The notes beneath the pieces are model-generated. The model searched no databases, was not told the DNA's origin, and saw nothing but the letters and a program-made list of their open reading frames with translations. From Candidatus Uabimicrobium amorphum (lineage in GTDB: Bacteria > Planctomycetota > Uabimicrobiia > Uabimicrobiales > Uabimicrobiaceae), in the NCBI RefSeq assembly GCF_009002475.1, contig NZ_AP019860.1, forward strand, positions 3,906,001 through 3,970,000: a DNA stretch of 64,000 bases, in the 5' to 3' direction. This document shows, one piece after another, positions 16,889-26,082 of the stretch (the stretch's first letter is position 1; each line of letters opens with the position of its first letter). The position numbers and the translations under genes are program-made.

Positions 16889-17219
16889 TCGACCAATTTT
16901 TTTCTACTACCACTGGTACGCCTCCACTAGGCAAAACGTTACTCCGCGGCGTACAGGCGAGATCGGTTTATTACTGTATAGTTTTAGTTGGAAATGAAGT
17001 AAAATATATGCGAGTACAATTTTCATTTCATAAAAGGCAAAATGAATCCCCAAACAACGCCGGGCACCACCGCCAAAGGAAATATATTCATATGAGTTAT
17101 ATTCTCTCTCAATGAAACGCTGTGGACGAAATAGGTGTGGCTCTGGGTATAAATCTGGACGACGATGCATTAGAGAAATACTAATAATTACGTCTGTTTT
17201 GCTGGAATTGCATGTAGTG
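16889..17219 (-). pseudogene. Duplicated 3' fragment of the cytochrome P450 gene
   Basis: About 330 bases repeat the 3' end of the P450 gene (20774-21108), in the same orientation, with roughly twenty differences by eye including small indels. It still encodes FGGGARRCLGIHFAFYEMK, the heme-binding loop, but frameshifts near both ends break it and the TAG stop is changed to CAG. There is no N-terminal part, so it is non-functional. It is a scar of partial duplication or of an older P450 copy. Confidence 0.9.
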
Positions 17220-17224
17220 GAAAA

Positions 17225-17764
17225 CTACTTTTCGCCGTGTTTTTCTGGTGTATGCTGTTCTTTGCCTTCAGATACACGCTTAAAATCCCCAGTAATGATA
17301 TTTTTCCAACTTTTACCATCTTGAGAATAATATACGATCTTCTGAAAATGATTTTTATCCAACAAGGTATAGGTAACTTTTAGACTAAAGTCTTTATTTT
17401 TGTGTACGAGGGTGATTGCTTTCTGGGCAATTTTTCCCATATAGTACGAGCCAAAACCCATATTGTCGAATTCCCAATGATGAAGCTGCTTTGTGTAAGA
17501 GTTCCAACTGCTCATGCTTTTTAAAACAAATGGTTTCTCATTGGCGACTTTAGAAACAAGGTGCGACTCGATAAATTTTCCATCGAGTACTTTTTTAAAG
17601 GTCACTTCAGCGGTGCCTTGTTTTCCTTGTGGCCACCAGTCATGACTGTGGAATGTTTGTTTTCCTTCCCATTTTCCTGCAATTGCCTCATAAAGATTTG
17701 AAAATTCCTCTTCAGCATGAAAACTTACAGCAAACATCAAAAAAAGGACAAGTAGTCTTTGCAT
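17225..17764 (-). CDS. Secreted DUF1579-like protein, 179 aa
   Basis: The start is placed at the ATG at 17764, which opens the signal peptide MQRLLVLFLMFAVSFHA; the frame extends further upstream but that part is not signal-like. The mature part reads IAGKWEGKQTFHSHDWWPQG, VTFKKVLDGKFIESHLVSKV, LKSMSSWNSYTKQLHHWEFD, matching the DUF1579/lipocalin-like pattern: G.WeG at the start and a ldGkfi strand followed by W. Such proteins form a beta-barrel that may bind a small hydrophobic ligand. It is adjacent to the P450 fragment. Confidence 0.7.
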   Translation of the reverse strand: MQRLLVLFLMFAVSFHAEEEFSNLYEAIAGKWEGKQTFHSHDWWPQGKQGTAEVTFKKVLDGKFIESHLVSKVANEKPFVLKSMSSWNSYTKQLHHWEFDNMGFGSYYMGKIAQKAITLVHKNKDFSLKVTYTLLDKNHFQKIVYYSQDGKSWKNIITGDFKRVSEGKEQHTPEKHGEK

Positions 17765-18003
17765 AACATTTTTCCTTAAAAGAACAGACCCCGTGAGGAG
17801 CCCATTGACTAAAAAAACATCTATATATGCCACGTACACTTCCTGCCATTGGGTATTACGTTTACCTTGTACGTCTTTTTCTGAAGCAGTCACATATTTA
17901 TCCATCGATTATTATATTCACCTTGGTATACACACCCCACTTATACCTGGAAAATATATTAAGAAATCCCATACTTACAACGACTATGAAAAATACTCAT
18001 GTA

Positions 18004-18222
18004 CTAAACAATGGGATAACTATAGTTGTCAATATGTAAGCCAATTTTCACCTTCTTATAATCAAGTGGAATCTCCTTAATATCTTTTGGTAACTCTGTT
18101 ATTTCCGTACTTTCATTTCGTATTTCCCATCTATTTCTAAATTTGACTATTGTAATAATAATTGAGAAGAGAAATTTAGTGAAAAAGAAAATGACGGAAT
18201 TAGCAGAATACTGTTTTGCTAA
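18004..18222 (-). pseudogene. Open frame without start codon, membrane-like
   Basis: A 72-codon minus frame follows two TAA codons and contains no usable start. It encodes a hydrophobic helix (SVIFFFTKFLFSIIITIVKF) and then EITELPKDIKEIPLDYKKVK. The ITELPKDI phrase echoes LRR units elsewhere, so this may be the scar of an LRR or small membrane gene. Confidence 0.3.
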
Positions 18223-18425
18223 TTATTAGCATAATTCAAAAAATTTGGTTTGTATCTAAAAGCTTGATTTTGCATCAAGTCTATCAAGTCAATTAAATCC
18301 TCAAAATTCTTCTGCTTACAGCAATCCCGGAATTCTTTACAATAAAGTAAAAAATATAAGGAGGCTTTAGTCGATTAACAAAGCTATTCAAATCAACTCT
18401 CAAGAGGCAGATGTTTACTACTTTA

Positions 18426-18857
18426 TTATTGATCTGTAATAATCATTTTGAATTGTGGAATTTCTGTAGTGAGTATATCAACGAAAAAGTTTTGAGAAAG
18501 TACTCTAAAATGTTTTAGTTGTGACTCGTCAATATCATGTACTTCTAACTGAGAGTATAGTAAAGTGTAGCTACCAATGAATTTTGCATATTGACTTGTT
18601 TTGGCTTGCGCAATAAAACTTTTCTCTTGCCAGTGATCTTCATCGTGCATGTATATGTATGACTCCGACATTATCGAGTGATGTAGTACCTCTTTAAAAA
18701 TAATTTCAAAATCACCACATTTATAATGACCCATTTTAATAACAACTAAAGGATCTTGCTCATCATGGTTGAATATAACTTCATCTATACCAAACTCATA
18801 GAATTTAGCACATTTACATGTGTTGAGAATTTCTTGGAATTCGTTTCCCAAATTCAT
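18426..18857 (-). CDS. Hypothetical cytosolic protein, 143 aa
   Basis: An acidic protein without signal or membrane segments; alternating strands and short helices (DPLVVIKMGHYKCGDFEIIF, HFRVLSQNFFVDILTTEIPQ). Its size, acidity and composition are like those of immunity-type or YubB-like small proteins, but no toxin neighbour is present. No family is recognised. It is a single gene with AGGTGAAATATT upstream of the ATG. Confidence 0.6.
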   Translation of the reverse strand: MNLGNEFQEILNTCKCAKFYEFGIDEVIFNHDEQDPLVVIKMGHYKCGDFEIIFKEVLHHSIMSESYIYMHDEDHWQEKSFIAQAKTSQYAKFIGSYTLLYSQLEVHDIDESQLKHFRVLSQNFFVDILTTEIPQFKMIITDQ

Positions 18858-19141
18858 AATATTTCACCTTAACGGAAATTAAAGTTACCTCGACGCTGCA
18901 AATATGAATGATAAAAACACAGCCATTTATGTTTGGCTTTCACTGTACATTTAGAATTGTAACACAAAAAAACAAATTTTATTTTACATAAAAGTCGTTA
19001 GTTCGCATGGAATTTTACTACATATACTCTAAAAAACCTAAATGTTGAGATAAACACTTGATTACTTATTATTCTAAGGTTTAACTTCTTGAAGATAAAA
19101 ATTCACTTATGGGGGTGGTGCAAACCATTGAAAGAAACGAT

Positions 19142-19381
19142 ATGAATATCATTGAGAGAAAAAACCTAAATAAAATACAACCGAATACCAAATACAATTT
19201 TTGCTGTTTTTACCTTGAGTCTTTGGAAATTAAAGATCTGAAAAACGTAGCGTTTCAACAATGTAGTTTTCGTGGAGAAACACATTTAAATCTTCGTGGA
19301 AAAAAGATTAAAATTCACCTAAAATTACACATCAAATTTTCTCATTGTAGTAATTCTCAACTTTACAGACCATCTACTTAA
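19142..19381 (+). CDS. Truncated paralogue carrying only the Cys/Phe-rich cap domain
   Basis: Starting at the ATG at 19142 gives 79 aa that align from the first residue with the caps of the LRR proteins at 47012-48135 and 58663-60231: a basic start, then NTKYNFCCFYLESLE and VAFQQCSFRGETHLNLRGKK. The paralogues have ...NCSFRSDVTFTKI... at the same place. After this the frame diverges (HIKFSHCSNSQL) and ends before any LRR. An upstream ATG at 19109 is possible but has no ribosome binding site and exceeds the paralogues. It is likely a remnant, or a stand-alone cap. Confidence 0.5.
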   Translation: MNIIERKNLNKIQPNTKYNFCCFYLESLEIKDLKNVAFQQCSFRGETHLNLRGKKIKIHLKLHIKFSHCSNSQLYRPST

Positions 19382-19520
19382 TTTGGAAATTGTGGTACCA
19401 CAAGTATAAAATTCTTTTTATAACAAACATTTTCTAAACAATTACGTCTCTCTTATTAACTAATTAATGAATAAACGTTCATTTATTAATAGATCATTAA
19501 CTCAATGTGGAGGAAATACG

Positions 19521-20639
19521 ATGAAGTGGTGGATCTTTATATGTTTACTTGTGTTATGTTCGTGTTCTTCAAATCGGCCATTTGTTTTTACCAATGCTTC
19601 CCAAATGGGAGATTTATATGTGGATGGTGAATTAACCGATCAGCATGGCAATCGCTGGGAAGTTTGGCTTGTTCCAGGTATGTCTCCAATGTTTGAGTTG
19701 AGTAAAGACGGTTGGAAAGGTTCGAGACAAGCACTAAAAGAATATGCTGATAGCGAGTTTTGGGAATACTGCGTTGATTTAAATAAAAATTTGTTGGTGT
19801 TTTCGAAGGCTTGTTTTACGGAGTATTTAATCGAAGGGATTGCTGAGGATTTTTCTAAAGCAACCACGGACATTAGCGCAAATGTTCGCGAGACACCTTT
19901 TGGATGGATTCCTCGTATAGGGGGAAATGTATTTTGGGGTTATATATTCAGACCAACTTTTCGCATGGTTACAGCTCCTGTGGGAATTGGTTTTGGATTA
20001 ACAGGGTCTGTTGTTTTTCCTGTTGGAAAAGCGCTTAGTCCCGTGCCTATTGCTGTAGGGAATATTATAGGGAATGGTATTGTTCTCCCAGCAGCAGGAA
20101 TCGCGGCACACCAAGTGATTTATTTATTTGCTATTCCAAATCGTGAACCTAGCGTTGAGCACAATGGACGTTTTGGATTGTATGTGATTCGTTGGAAAGA
20201 CGGGAAAGTTCCTGAAGAATATGCTGAAGTAGAACCTGAAGATGCGATCTATGACGAAGAGATCGTAGAAGATGATAACGAAGAAGAGGTTGTAGAAGAT
20301 TACGACGAGGAGCTGGAAAAGATAGACGTTGAACGTTTGAAAAAAATTACTAGCGAGTATGTTGAGCTACAAAAATATTCTTTGCTCTTTGAGGTAGGTA
20401 ATGGCTCTAAAGATTCGAATTTATTTATTAAAATTAAAAGTGAACTTTTTGGTCTATGTTCTATTACTAAAGAAGCAGAGAAATACTATGAGGGAGGAGA
20501 ATTAGAGAACTATTTTATAAAAATATGGCATGAAATGAAAGTGCAGCTAACAGACAAACAAAAAGAAAAAATTTTAACTGGTGAACAAGCGTTTTTGTCT
20601 TTTAAAATGAATATTCTTCAACAACTTGGTTTCGATTAG
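19521..20639 (+). CDS. Lipoprotein, 372 aa, acidic C-terminal region
   Basis: GGAGGA six bases upstream picks the ATG at 19521 rather than an upstream one at 19467. The signal peptide is MKWWIFICLLVLCSC with a lipobox Cys. The middle carries Gly-rich apolar segments (VTAPVGIGFGLTGSVVFPVG, GNIIGNGIVLPAAGIAAHQV), which could lie in or on a membrane, then an Asp/Glu-rich stretch (EDAIYDEEIVEDDNEEEV) and a helical end. It is probably an envelope protein. No family is recognised. Confidence 0.7.
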   Translation: MKWWIFICLLVLCSCSSNRPFVFTNASQMGDLYVDGELTDQHGNRWEVWLVPGMSPMFELSKDGWKGSRQALKEYADSEFWEYCVDLNKNLLVFSKACFTEYLIEGIAEDFSKATTDISANVRETPFGWIPRIGGNVFWGYIFRPTFRMVTAPVGIGFGLTGSVVFPVGKALSPVPIAVGNIIGNGIVLPAAGIAAHQVIYLFAIPNREPSVEHNGRFGLYVIRWKDGKVPEEYAEVEPEDAIYDEEIVEDDNEEEVVEDYDEELEKIDVERLKKITSEYVELQKYSLLFEVGNGSKDSNLFIKIKSELFGLCSITKEAEKYYEGGELENYFIKIWHEMKVQLTDKQKEKILTGEQAFLSFKMNILQQLGFD

Positions 20640-20773
20640 GAAGATCATTGTTATTCTCCGGCCGTATAAAGGTCAAATTTGGCTTAAGAAGCTAGAAAAT
20701 TACAACCAAATGCGATCTTTTTACGGCAATATGGGTATACGAACCGGAAAGAACTTATATATCATTTTGTTCC

Positions 20774-22105
20774 CTAGTCGGCCAATTTTTTTTCTACTAC
20801 CATTGGTACGCCTCCACTAGGTAAAAACGTTACTCCGCGGCGTACAGGTGAGACCGGTTTATTGCTGTATAGTTTTAGTTGGAAATGAAGTAAAATATAT
20901 GCGAGTACAATTTTCATTTCATAGAAAGCAAAATGAATCCCCAAACAACGCCGGGCACCACCGCCAAAGGGAATATATTCATATGAGCTATATTCTCTCT
21001 CAATGAAACGCTGTGGATCGAATAGGTGTGGCTCTGGGTATAAATCTGGACGACGATGCATTAGAGAAATACTAATAATGACATTTGTTTTTGCTGGAAT
21101 TTCATGCCCCATAATAGACATCGGGCGTTGAAGTAACCGTCCAACGTCTGAAACGATTGGATGCAAACGAAGCGTTTCACGACAAACGGCATCAAGATAA
21201 GGTAGTTTAGCAATAGATTCAATATCAAAATTAGCGCTAAATGGTTGTAGTTCACGGCACAATGTCTCTAGAACTATTGGATTACGATGAATCCAATCAA
21301 AAGCCCATGCCAATGCGGAAGCTGTTGTTTCATGCCCTGCAAGAAGCAGTGTTAATAGTTGATCGCGTAGAGTTACTTCAGATAAACCATTGCCACTTTC
21401 GTCGCGTATAGTTAAAAGGCGCGAAAATATATCTTGTTGGTTTGGTTTTTTTTTACGGAGTTCAATTTCGCCATATATAAGTTCATCCACCATTTTAACC
21501 ATCTTCAAATACTTTCTCCATGTGCTAAAAATTTCTTTTTGAAATGCGGTAGAGAATAAAAAGATAGCATTTTTTCCATTGAAAACAGAAATATAATCAA
21601 CCAGTACCTGTTTGTACTTTTGGAAACGTTCCCCTTCTTTTAAACCAAATACGGCTTGTAAAATTACCTCTAACGATATATCTTGCATCGCTTCTTGTAT
21701 CACGACATGAGAGTTTTCCCGCCACGATTCAATATTTCGCAGAGTAGTATCTCGAATAACAGATCCATAAGAGTGCATAGCATTTCCAGTAAATGCAGGT
21801 GTCATGAAACGTCTCATTTTTAAATGTTTATCACCATCGATGAGTAATAGGGACTCTCTTCCCAAAAGAGGTTGCAATGACTCACTGACAGGTCCAGCGA
21901 AAACGTCATTGTAATGTGCAGTAAAAACCTCACGTGCCGCCTTAGGGTGAGAAAAAAACAAAAATGGAGTTTTCGGCTCTAGCATTATGTAAAAAGGCTC
22001 TCCATATTTTTGTAAACATTTATTGGTATAATCTGGGTCTCTTATGAGTGAGTATGTTTGCCACCACCAGGGACTGGAGGGTCCAGGAAATGTTTTTTGT
22101 ATCAT
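20774..22105 (-). CDS. Cytochrome P450, 443 aa
   Basis: A heme-thiolate monooxygenase of normal bacterial soluble length. The I-helix shows LLLAGHETTASALAW (oxygen-activating Thr), the K-helix shows CRETLRLHP (ExxR), and the heme loop is FGGGARRCLGIHF with the proximal Cys at residue 387. The N-terminus has no strong membrane anchor (GPSSPWWWQTYSLIRDP). The order and the AGHETT core resemble class I/fatty-acid or terpene-type P450s such as CYP102/CYP110-like groups, but the substrate cannot be read from sequence. No ferredoxin or reductase gene is adjacent. Its last 330 bases are copied at 16889-17219. Confidence 0.93.
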   Translation of the reverse strand: MIQKTFPGPSSPWWWQTYSLIRDPDYTNKCLQKYGEPFYIMLEPKTPFLFFSHPKAAREVFTAHYNDVFAGPVSESLQPLLGRESLLLIDGDKHLKMRRFMTPAFTGNAMHSYGSVIRDTTLRNIESWRENSHVVIQEAMQDISLEVILQAVFGLKEGERFQKYKQVLVDYISVFNGKNAIFLFSTAFQKEIFSTWRKYLKMVKMVDELIYGEIELRKKKPNQQDIFSRLLTIRDESGNGLSEVTLRDQLLTLLLAGHETTASALAWAFDWIHRNPIVLETLCRELQPFSANFDIESIAKLPYLDAVCRETLRLHPIVSDVGRLLQRPMSIMGHEIPAKTNVIISISLMHRRPDLYPEPHLFDPQRFIEREYSSYEYIPFGGGARRCLGIHFAFYEMKIVLAYILLHFQLKLYSNKPVSPVRRGVTFLPSGGVPMVVEKKLAD

Positions 22106-22289
22106 TTGTTTGTCCTTATCTTGACTTCTTTGTGATGTTCACTACGCAAAAGAGCATAAGTTATTTTATATGTGTCAAAACTCATTGATCAAGCTTATTT
22201 TTGGCGTTTATATTCTTCATATTTGTGTGAATTTTTTCTTGTAATCATTGTCTCTATATGGACTAAACTCAAAATTACGGAGAAAATGT

Positions 22290-23573
22290 ATGAAGCCTAT
22301 CATAATTTTTGCAATACTTTTTTCACTTGTGCGTTGTGAAGAGCTTTCTTCACCAGATGCAATTTTATTCCAAATTCGCCACAAAAACTACATGGAAGTT
22401 TTTTGGGAATTGAAAAAAAATGAGGAGCGATACCTCAAGTCACAGTATAAACGTTCCTATCTTTCCAATATCTCGATGTTGTATTCATGGATGGGTAAAT
22501 ACAAAAAATCCATAGAAATACATGATTCGCGATATGATACTGTTAAAAAGAAAACATCGCTAAAATGTGAAGAATATAAAGCACAAGATGCCGTTACTAC
22601 AATTTTAAAATTATCCGAAAAACAGCAAGCCATTTTTGTCAACGAAGCTCATCACGTTCCCATGCATAGGGCTTTCTCAATTTTGTTACTACACGAATTG
22701 TATCAAAAAGGTTTTCGTTATTTTGCGGCAGAAACATTAACGCCTGGTGCCTCAATGAGTAAGTATCCGACAAAACGTACAGGTTATTATACCCAAGAAC
22801 CCGTTTACGCCGACCTGGTACGGATCGCGATAAAAACAGGTTATAAAATCGTAGCATACGAACAAAGTTTTCTTAGTGAAGAAGAACGCAAAAAGCTTCA
22901 AACGCTTGGCTCAATAGAAAGAGCAAATATCCGAGATTTACAACAAGCCAAAAACCTTGCAAAAGTCTTTGAGAAAGATCCTCAAGCCAAGATATTTGTG
23001 CATGCAGGTTACGCCCACATCAACGAAAAACCAGGGATGATGTTTGCAGATGGTAAAATACAAAAATGGGTGGTCATGGCTATTCAATTCCGTAAATTAA
23101 CAGGTATTGATCCACTGACTATTTCTCAAACCTCTATGTACGAACGTCCACAGCCAGACCCAAATTATCGCACCGCCATCGCAACATGGAATATGCCACA
23201 ACCATTTGTTCTACAAAAAAAACAACATTTTTGGACAAGAAAAGACCGTTATGATATCGAAGTTTTCCATCCACAAACAAAAGAAAAACAAGGACGCCCC
23301 ACATGGTTACTGTTAGGTGGTATACGTAAACATGTACCTGTTGCTTTACCACCAAGTGCAGCATTTCCCATACTTGTACAAGCTTTTTATGCGCAAGAAC
23401 AAGTAAATGCCATCCCTGCAGATCAAATTTTAGTAGAAACAAAACAGGAATCCGCCACTCTTTGTCTTGCAGCAGGGCAATATGTAGTAAAAATAGTAGA
23501 TGCTCAAAAAATATTAGAGACCAAAACTATTTCTGTTGTTTTGAGCCATGACAATCAAAAATCTGTTAAATAG
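22290..23573 (+). CDS. Secreted EreA/ChaN-like domain protein, 427 aa
   Basis: The ATG at 22290 (GGAG upstream) gives the signal peptide MKPIIIFAILFSLVRC; the Cys suggests a lipoprotein, though the lipobox is weak. A helical stretch is followed by IFVNEAHHVPMHRAFSILLL, FRYFAAETLTPGA and IFVHAGYAHINE. This is the pattern of the EreA/ChaN-like superfamily: an early E-x-H and a later H-x-G-x-x-H. Members include esterases of macrolides and heme- or iron-binding ChaN. The C-terminal 120 residues form a separate beta domain. The substrate is unknown and there is no resistance context. Confidence 0.7.
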   Translation: MKPIIIFAILFSLVRCEELSSPDAILFQIRHKNYMEVFWELKKNEERYLKSQYKRSYLSNISMLYSWMGKYKKSIEIHDSRYDTVKKKTSLKCEEYKAQDAVTTILKLSEKQQAIFVNEAHHVPMHRAFSILLLHELYQKGFRYFAAETLTPGASMSKYPTKRTGYYTQEPVYADLVRIAIKTGYKIVAYEQSFLSEEERKKLQTLGSIERANIRDLQQAKNLAKVFEKDPQAKIFVHAGYAHINEKPGMMFADGKIQKWVVMAIQFRKLTGIDPLTISQTSMYERPQPDPNYRTAIATWNMPQPFVLQKKQHFWTRKDRYDIEVFHPQTKEKQGRPTWLLLGGIRKHVPVALPPSAAFPILVQAFYAQEQVNAIPADQILVETKQESATLCLAAGQYVVKIVDAQKILETKTISVVLSHDNQKSVK

Positions 23574-23687
23574 CGTTGATGCGAATGCCTAGATGTCAGA
23601 TAATATTTTTACGATCACCTTTTCTCTATACAAAGACAATACCTATATAAAATAAATATTGTTTATCTTTTAGAGTAAGAGGTTGAA

Positions 23688-23951
23688 ATGAAAAAAATCG
23701 AAATTAGAGTAAACCAGGAGACAGTATCTTTGTTGTTGTTGCTCATTCTTTTTTTGTGTTGCTTTTTGATAGCAGATTATAAATTGGCTGTGATCGGAAT
23801 TCTTGCGTATAGTGCCGTTCGTTTTTCTGATGTTTGGGATGAAGCATTGAATTTTATATCCATTATAAAGTTACCTGGAGAAAAATTAGTGATTGTTACT
23901 GGCTGGCTTGTTTTGCTAGGAGCACTTGTTAAAGCTTTTGCCAACTCTTAG
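23688..23951 (+). CDS. Small membrane protein, two helices, 87 aa
   Basis: Two hydrophobic stretches, residues 13-42 (LLLLLILFLCCFLIADYKLA and following) and about 62-83 (VIVTGWLVLLGALVKAFA), flank a short loop with DVWDEALNF. AGAGG lies upstream of the ATG. No family is recognised. Confidence 0.6.
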   Translation: MKKIEIRVNQETVSLLLLLILFLCCFLIADYKLAVIGILAYSAVRFSDVWDEALNFISIIKLPGEKLVIVTGWLVLLGALVKAFANS

Positions 23952-24030
23952 AAAACTGGGAGAGTAAATAACTCAGATATTTTGCAACTGTTGTTGTCTT
24001 TCTCCCCAGTTAACATCCGGTATTCGAGTT

Positions 24031-24696
24031 CTATGCTGGGCAGGCTCCTGGTGTAAGATCTAAAAATCCTAAAGAAACAGATGCGTCTGCTTCGGTTAAC
24101 TCCATACCCATATGATGAAAGTACCACACTTCAACAGGATCGGCTTTTGAAACTTGGCATTCTTGTATTAGTTTAGCTAAGCGTTCGTCATCTTTTGAGC
24201 GATTATCTCGTTCGTTGTGTACTCCGGAACGGATGCCAAGTAGTGCAACTAGCACCATTGCTAAAACGGTCGTAAGGCCCAAAAGTATTGCTAATCCTAA
24301 AGTACTAGTAAGTGTACGATCATCAATGGTGAATGACACAATAATCATAGCAAAGACAAACATAGTAGCCCAGCAACGAGGCAAAAGAGATAACCGCGAC
24401 TTCATCACCATCCAACTTTGATACCGTTTACAATGCGGGCACAAAGCCTCTCCTAGTTTTTTCTTTTTCGCCCATCTTAAACCGTGCTTATTCATGTGAT
24501 CTTCCAGATCACCATCGTCAGGTGCTACAAATCGCAAACTTGTTTGTGTTGCTTTTCCTTTTTTAGTTGCGATATACGTGAACGGTTTATTACAGTGATG
24601 ACACACGATTTTTCGTGCTTGTAAAAATAACGTGTCAACATACGTTTTTTTGATTAGGATTTTTTTTAGAATTCCCATAGTTGAAACCTTAAACAA
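24031..24696 (-). CDS. Zinc-ribbon membrane protein, 221 aa
   Basis: An N-terminal CHHCNKPF and a later CPHCKRYQSW form a split zinc ribbon of two CxxC pairs. Two hydrophobic helices follow (CWATMFVFAMIIVSF; LGLAILLGLTTVLAMVLVAL), then a charged segment and a C-terminal part with VEVWYFHHMGMEL. Several Met codons near the start (MFKV, MGIL) leave the exact start open. It is probably an inner-membrane protein with a cytosolic metal-binding head. The role is unknown. Confidence 0.65.
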   Translation of the reverse strand: MFKVSTMGILKKILIKKTYVDTLFLQARKIVCHHCNKPFTYIATKKGKATQTSLRFVAPDDGDLEDHMNKHGLRWAKKKKLGEALCPHCKRYQSWMVMKSRLSLLPRCWATMFVFAMIIVSFTIDDRTLTSTLGLAILLGLTTVLAMVLVALLGIRSGVHNERDNRSKDDERLAKLIQECQVSKADPVEVWYFHHMGMELTEADASVSLGFLDLTPGACPA

Positions 24697-25131
24697 GTAG
24701 TTTTGGGTCTGTCGCTGCTTTGCGTATAAAACTTTATAGCGACGTTTTATAGAAATATTATACGTAAGATCGCATGCGATTCGTTTGCTAAAATTTACGT
24801 AGACAAATCACCGTTTTGCCAAACCTCTTTCCACGCGTCTTCCTATTCCCATACGTTTGCGAATTTTTATAGGTCTAAAATTACATAATTATTTTGCGGA
24901 AACATAATTTTGCAGGTGGTTATAGAGGAAGACGATCAACAATGAAAAAATTCGTATTCTAGAATTATGGGTATCACTGGGCACGAATGGAATTATATCC
25001 ATCTTAATTTTTTCACAAAAGACTCTCCAAATATAATTGAGAGGTACAATCAGTTATGCTAAGATAAAAATGATATTATTGCAATTCTGTTAATCTACTT
25101 AGCTCTCTACAGAGATAGACAAGAGTCTAAA
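24697..25131. other. Intergenic region
   Basis: No gene is seen. A short ATG frame at about 24942 (MKKFVF then TAG) is too small to support. The 3' part is the leader of the PEP-CTERM gene. Confidence 0.4.
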
Positions 25132-25941
25132 ATGATGGCTTTCTTAAAAAAAATAATCATTTGTTTTTGTTTTTTTGTAACTACGGCACAAGCAGAAGTA
25201 TTATTTGGGGTTGATATTGCGATTGACCAATTAGTTACGATCGATACAACTACCGGAGATGTAACTAATGTGGGAGCTCTTGGATTTGGTAATGTTAGAG
25301 ATTTGAGTTTCGACTCAACAGATGCTTTATTTGGTGTAGATATTAGTGTAGATCAACTATTGAGTATTGACCCTTTTACGGGGGCCGCCACTGCTATTGG
25401 AGCGATCGGCTTTGGTAATGTTAGAGCACTAAGTTTTGATGGCACAGATACTCTATTTGGGGTTGACAATAACACAGATTCCTTAATTACCATCAACACT
25501 ATTACGGGAGCCGGAACTTTCATTGGGCCTGTAGGGTTTGCAAATATTACAGCCATTGCCTTTGATTCACAGGGAAACTTATTTGGTGCAGTGGGAGGCA
25601 CTGGTAATGAGTTAATAAGTATTGATCCAATTACGGGAGTAGGAACTTCCATAGGTAATTTTAACGCCATCAACGTTGCCCAAGGAATTTCATTTAATTC
25701 TGAAGACGTTTTATTTGGTGTAGATGCTGGGCTTGACCAGTTAGCCACCATAGATACGGCAACTGGAAATGCGACTATTATTGCTCCTGTTACCGGTAAC
25801 ATTCAAGGTATTGCTTTTAGTAATACTGTTCCTGAACCTTCAACATATATCCTACTATTTTTACTTGTTTGTCTTTATTTGTACCGAAGGTCTAAGACAA
25901 ATACTTCTAAGAGCAAACCAAAGTTACTTTCTTCCATATAA
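25132..25941 (+). CDS. PEP-CTERM protein with propeller-like repeats, 269 aa
   Basis: After a signal peptide (IIICFCFFVTTAQA) come five or so repeats of about 42 residues: LFGVDI..DQL.TIDT.TG..T.IG..GFGNV..LSFDS. This strand order, with T-G turns, is that of a beta-propeller of the DUF4394/NHL-like kind. The tail is VPEPSTYILLFLLVCLYLY then RRSK, followed by an unusual 14 further Ser/Lys-rich residues after the basic cluster. The protein is expected at the surface after exosortase cleavage. Internal repeats in DNA make it prone to unequal recombination. Confidence 0.85.
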   Translation: MMAFLKKIIICFCFFVTTAQAEVLFGVDIAIDQLVTIDTTTGDVTNVGALGFGNVRDLSFDSTDALFGVDISVDQLLSIDPFTGAATAIGAIGFGNVRALSFDGTDTLFGVDNNTDSLITINTITGAGTFIGPVGFANITAIAFDSQGNLFGAVGGTGNELISIDPITGVGTSIGNFNAINVAQGISFNSEDVLFGVDAGLDQLATIDTATGNATIIAPVTGNIQGIAFSNTVPEPSTYILLFLLVCLYLYRRSKTNTSKSKPKLLSSI

Positions 25942-26082
25942 ATATTTAAATATCGCGGCATTTGTGCAAGACGCGGAATTTAAGTACATCTCAAAATCTC
26001 CATACCGTTTCTGTATCTTCTTTCATCTAAAACCCTATTTTCATCTAAAAGTGTAAGTGATCCCAAAAAATAGGAGAAAAAA

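Noticed and set aside
20626..20820. Plus-strand frame between the lipoprotein and the P450 gene
   Set aside because: It overlaps the ends of both genes and shows no coding character or binding site.
22290..23573. Macrolide resistance esterase
   Set aside because: Only the superfamily motifs are present. The signal peptide and extra C-terminal domain differ from Ere enzymes and there is no resistance context.
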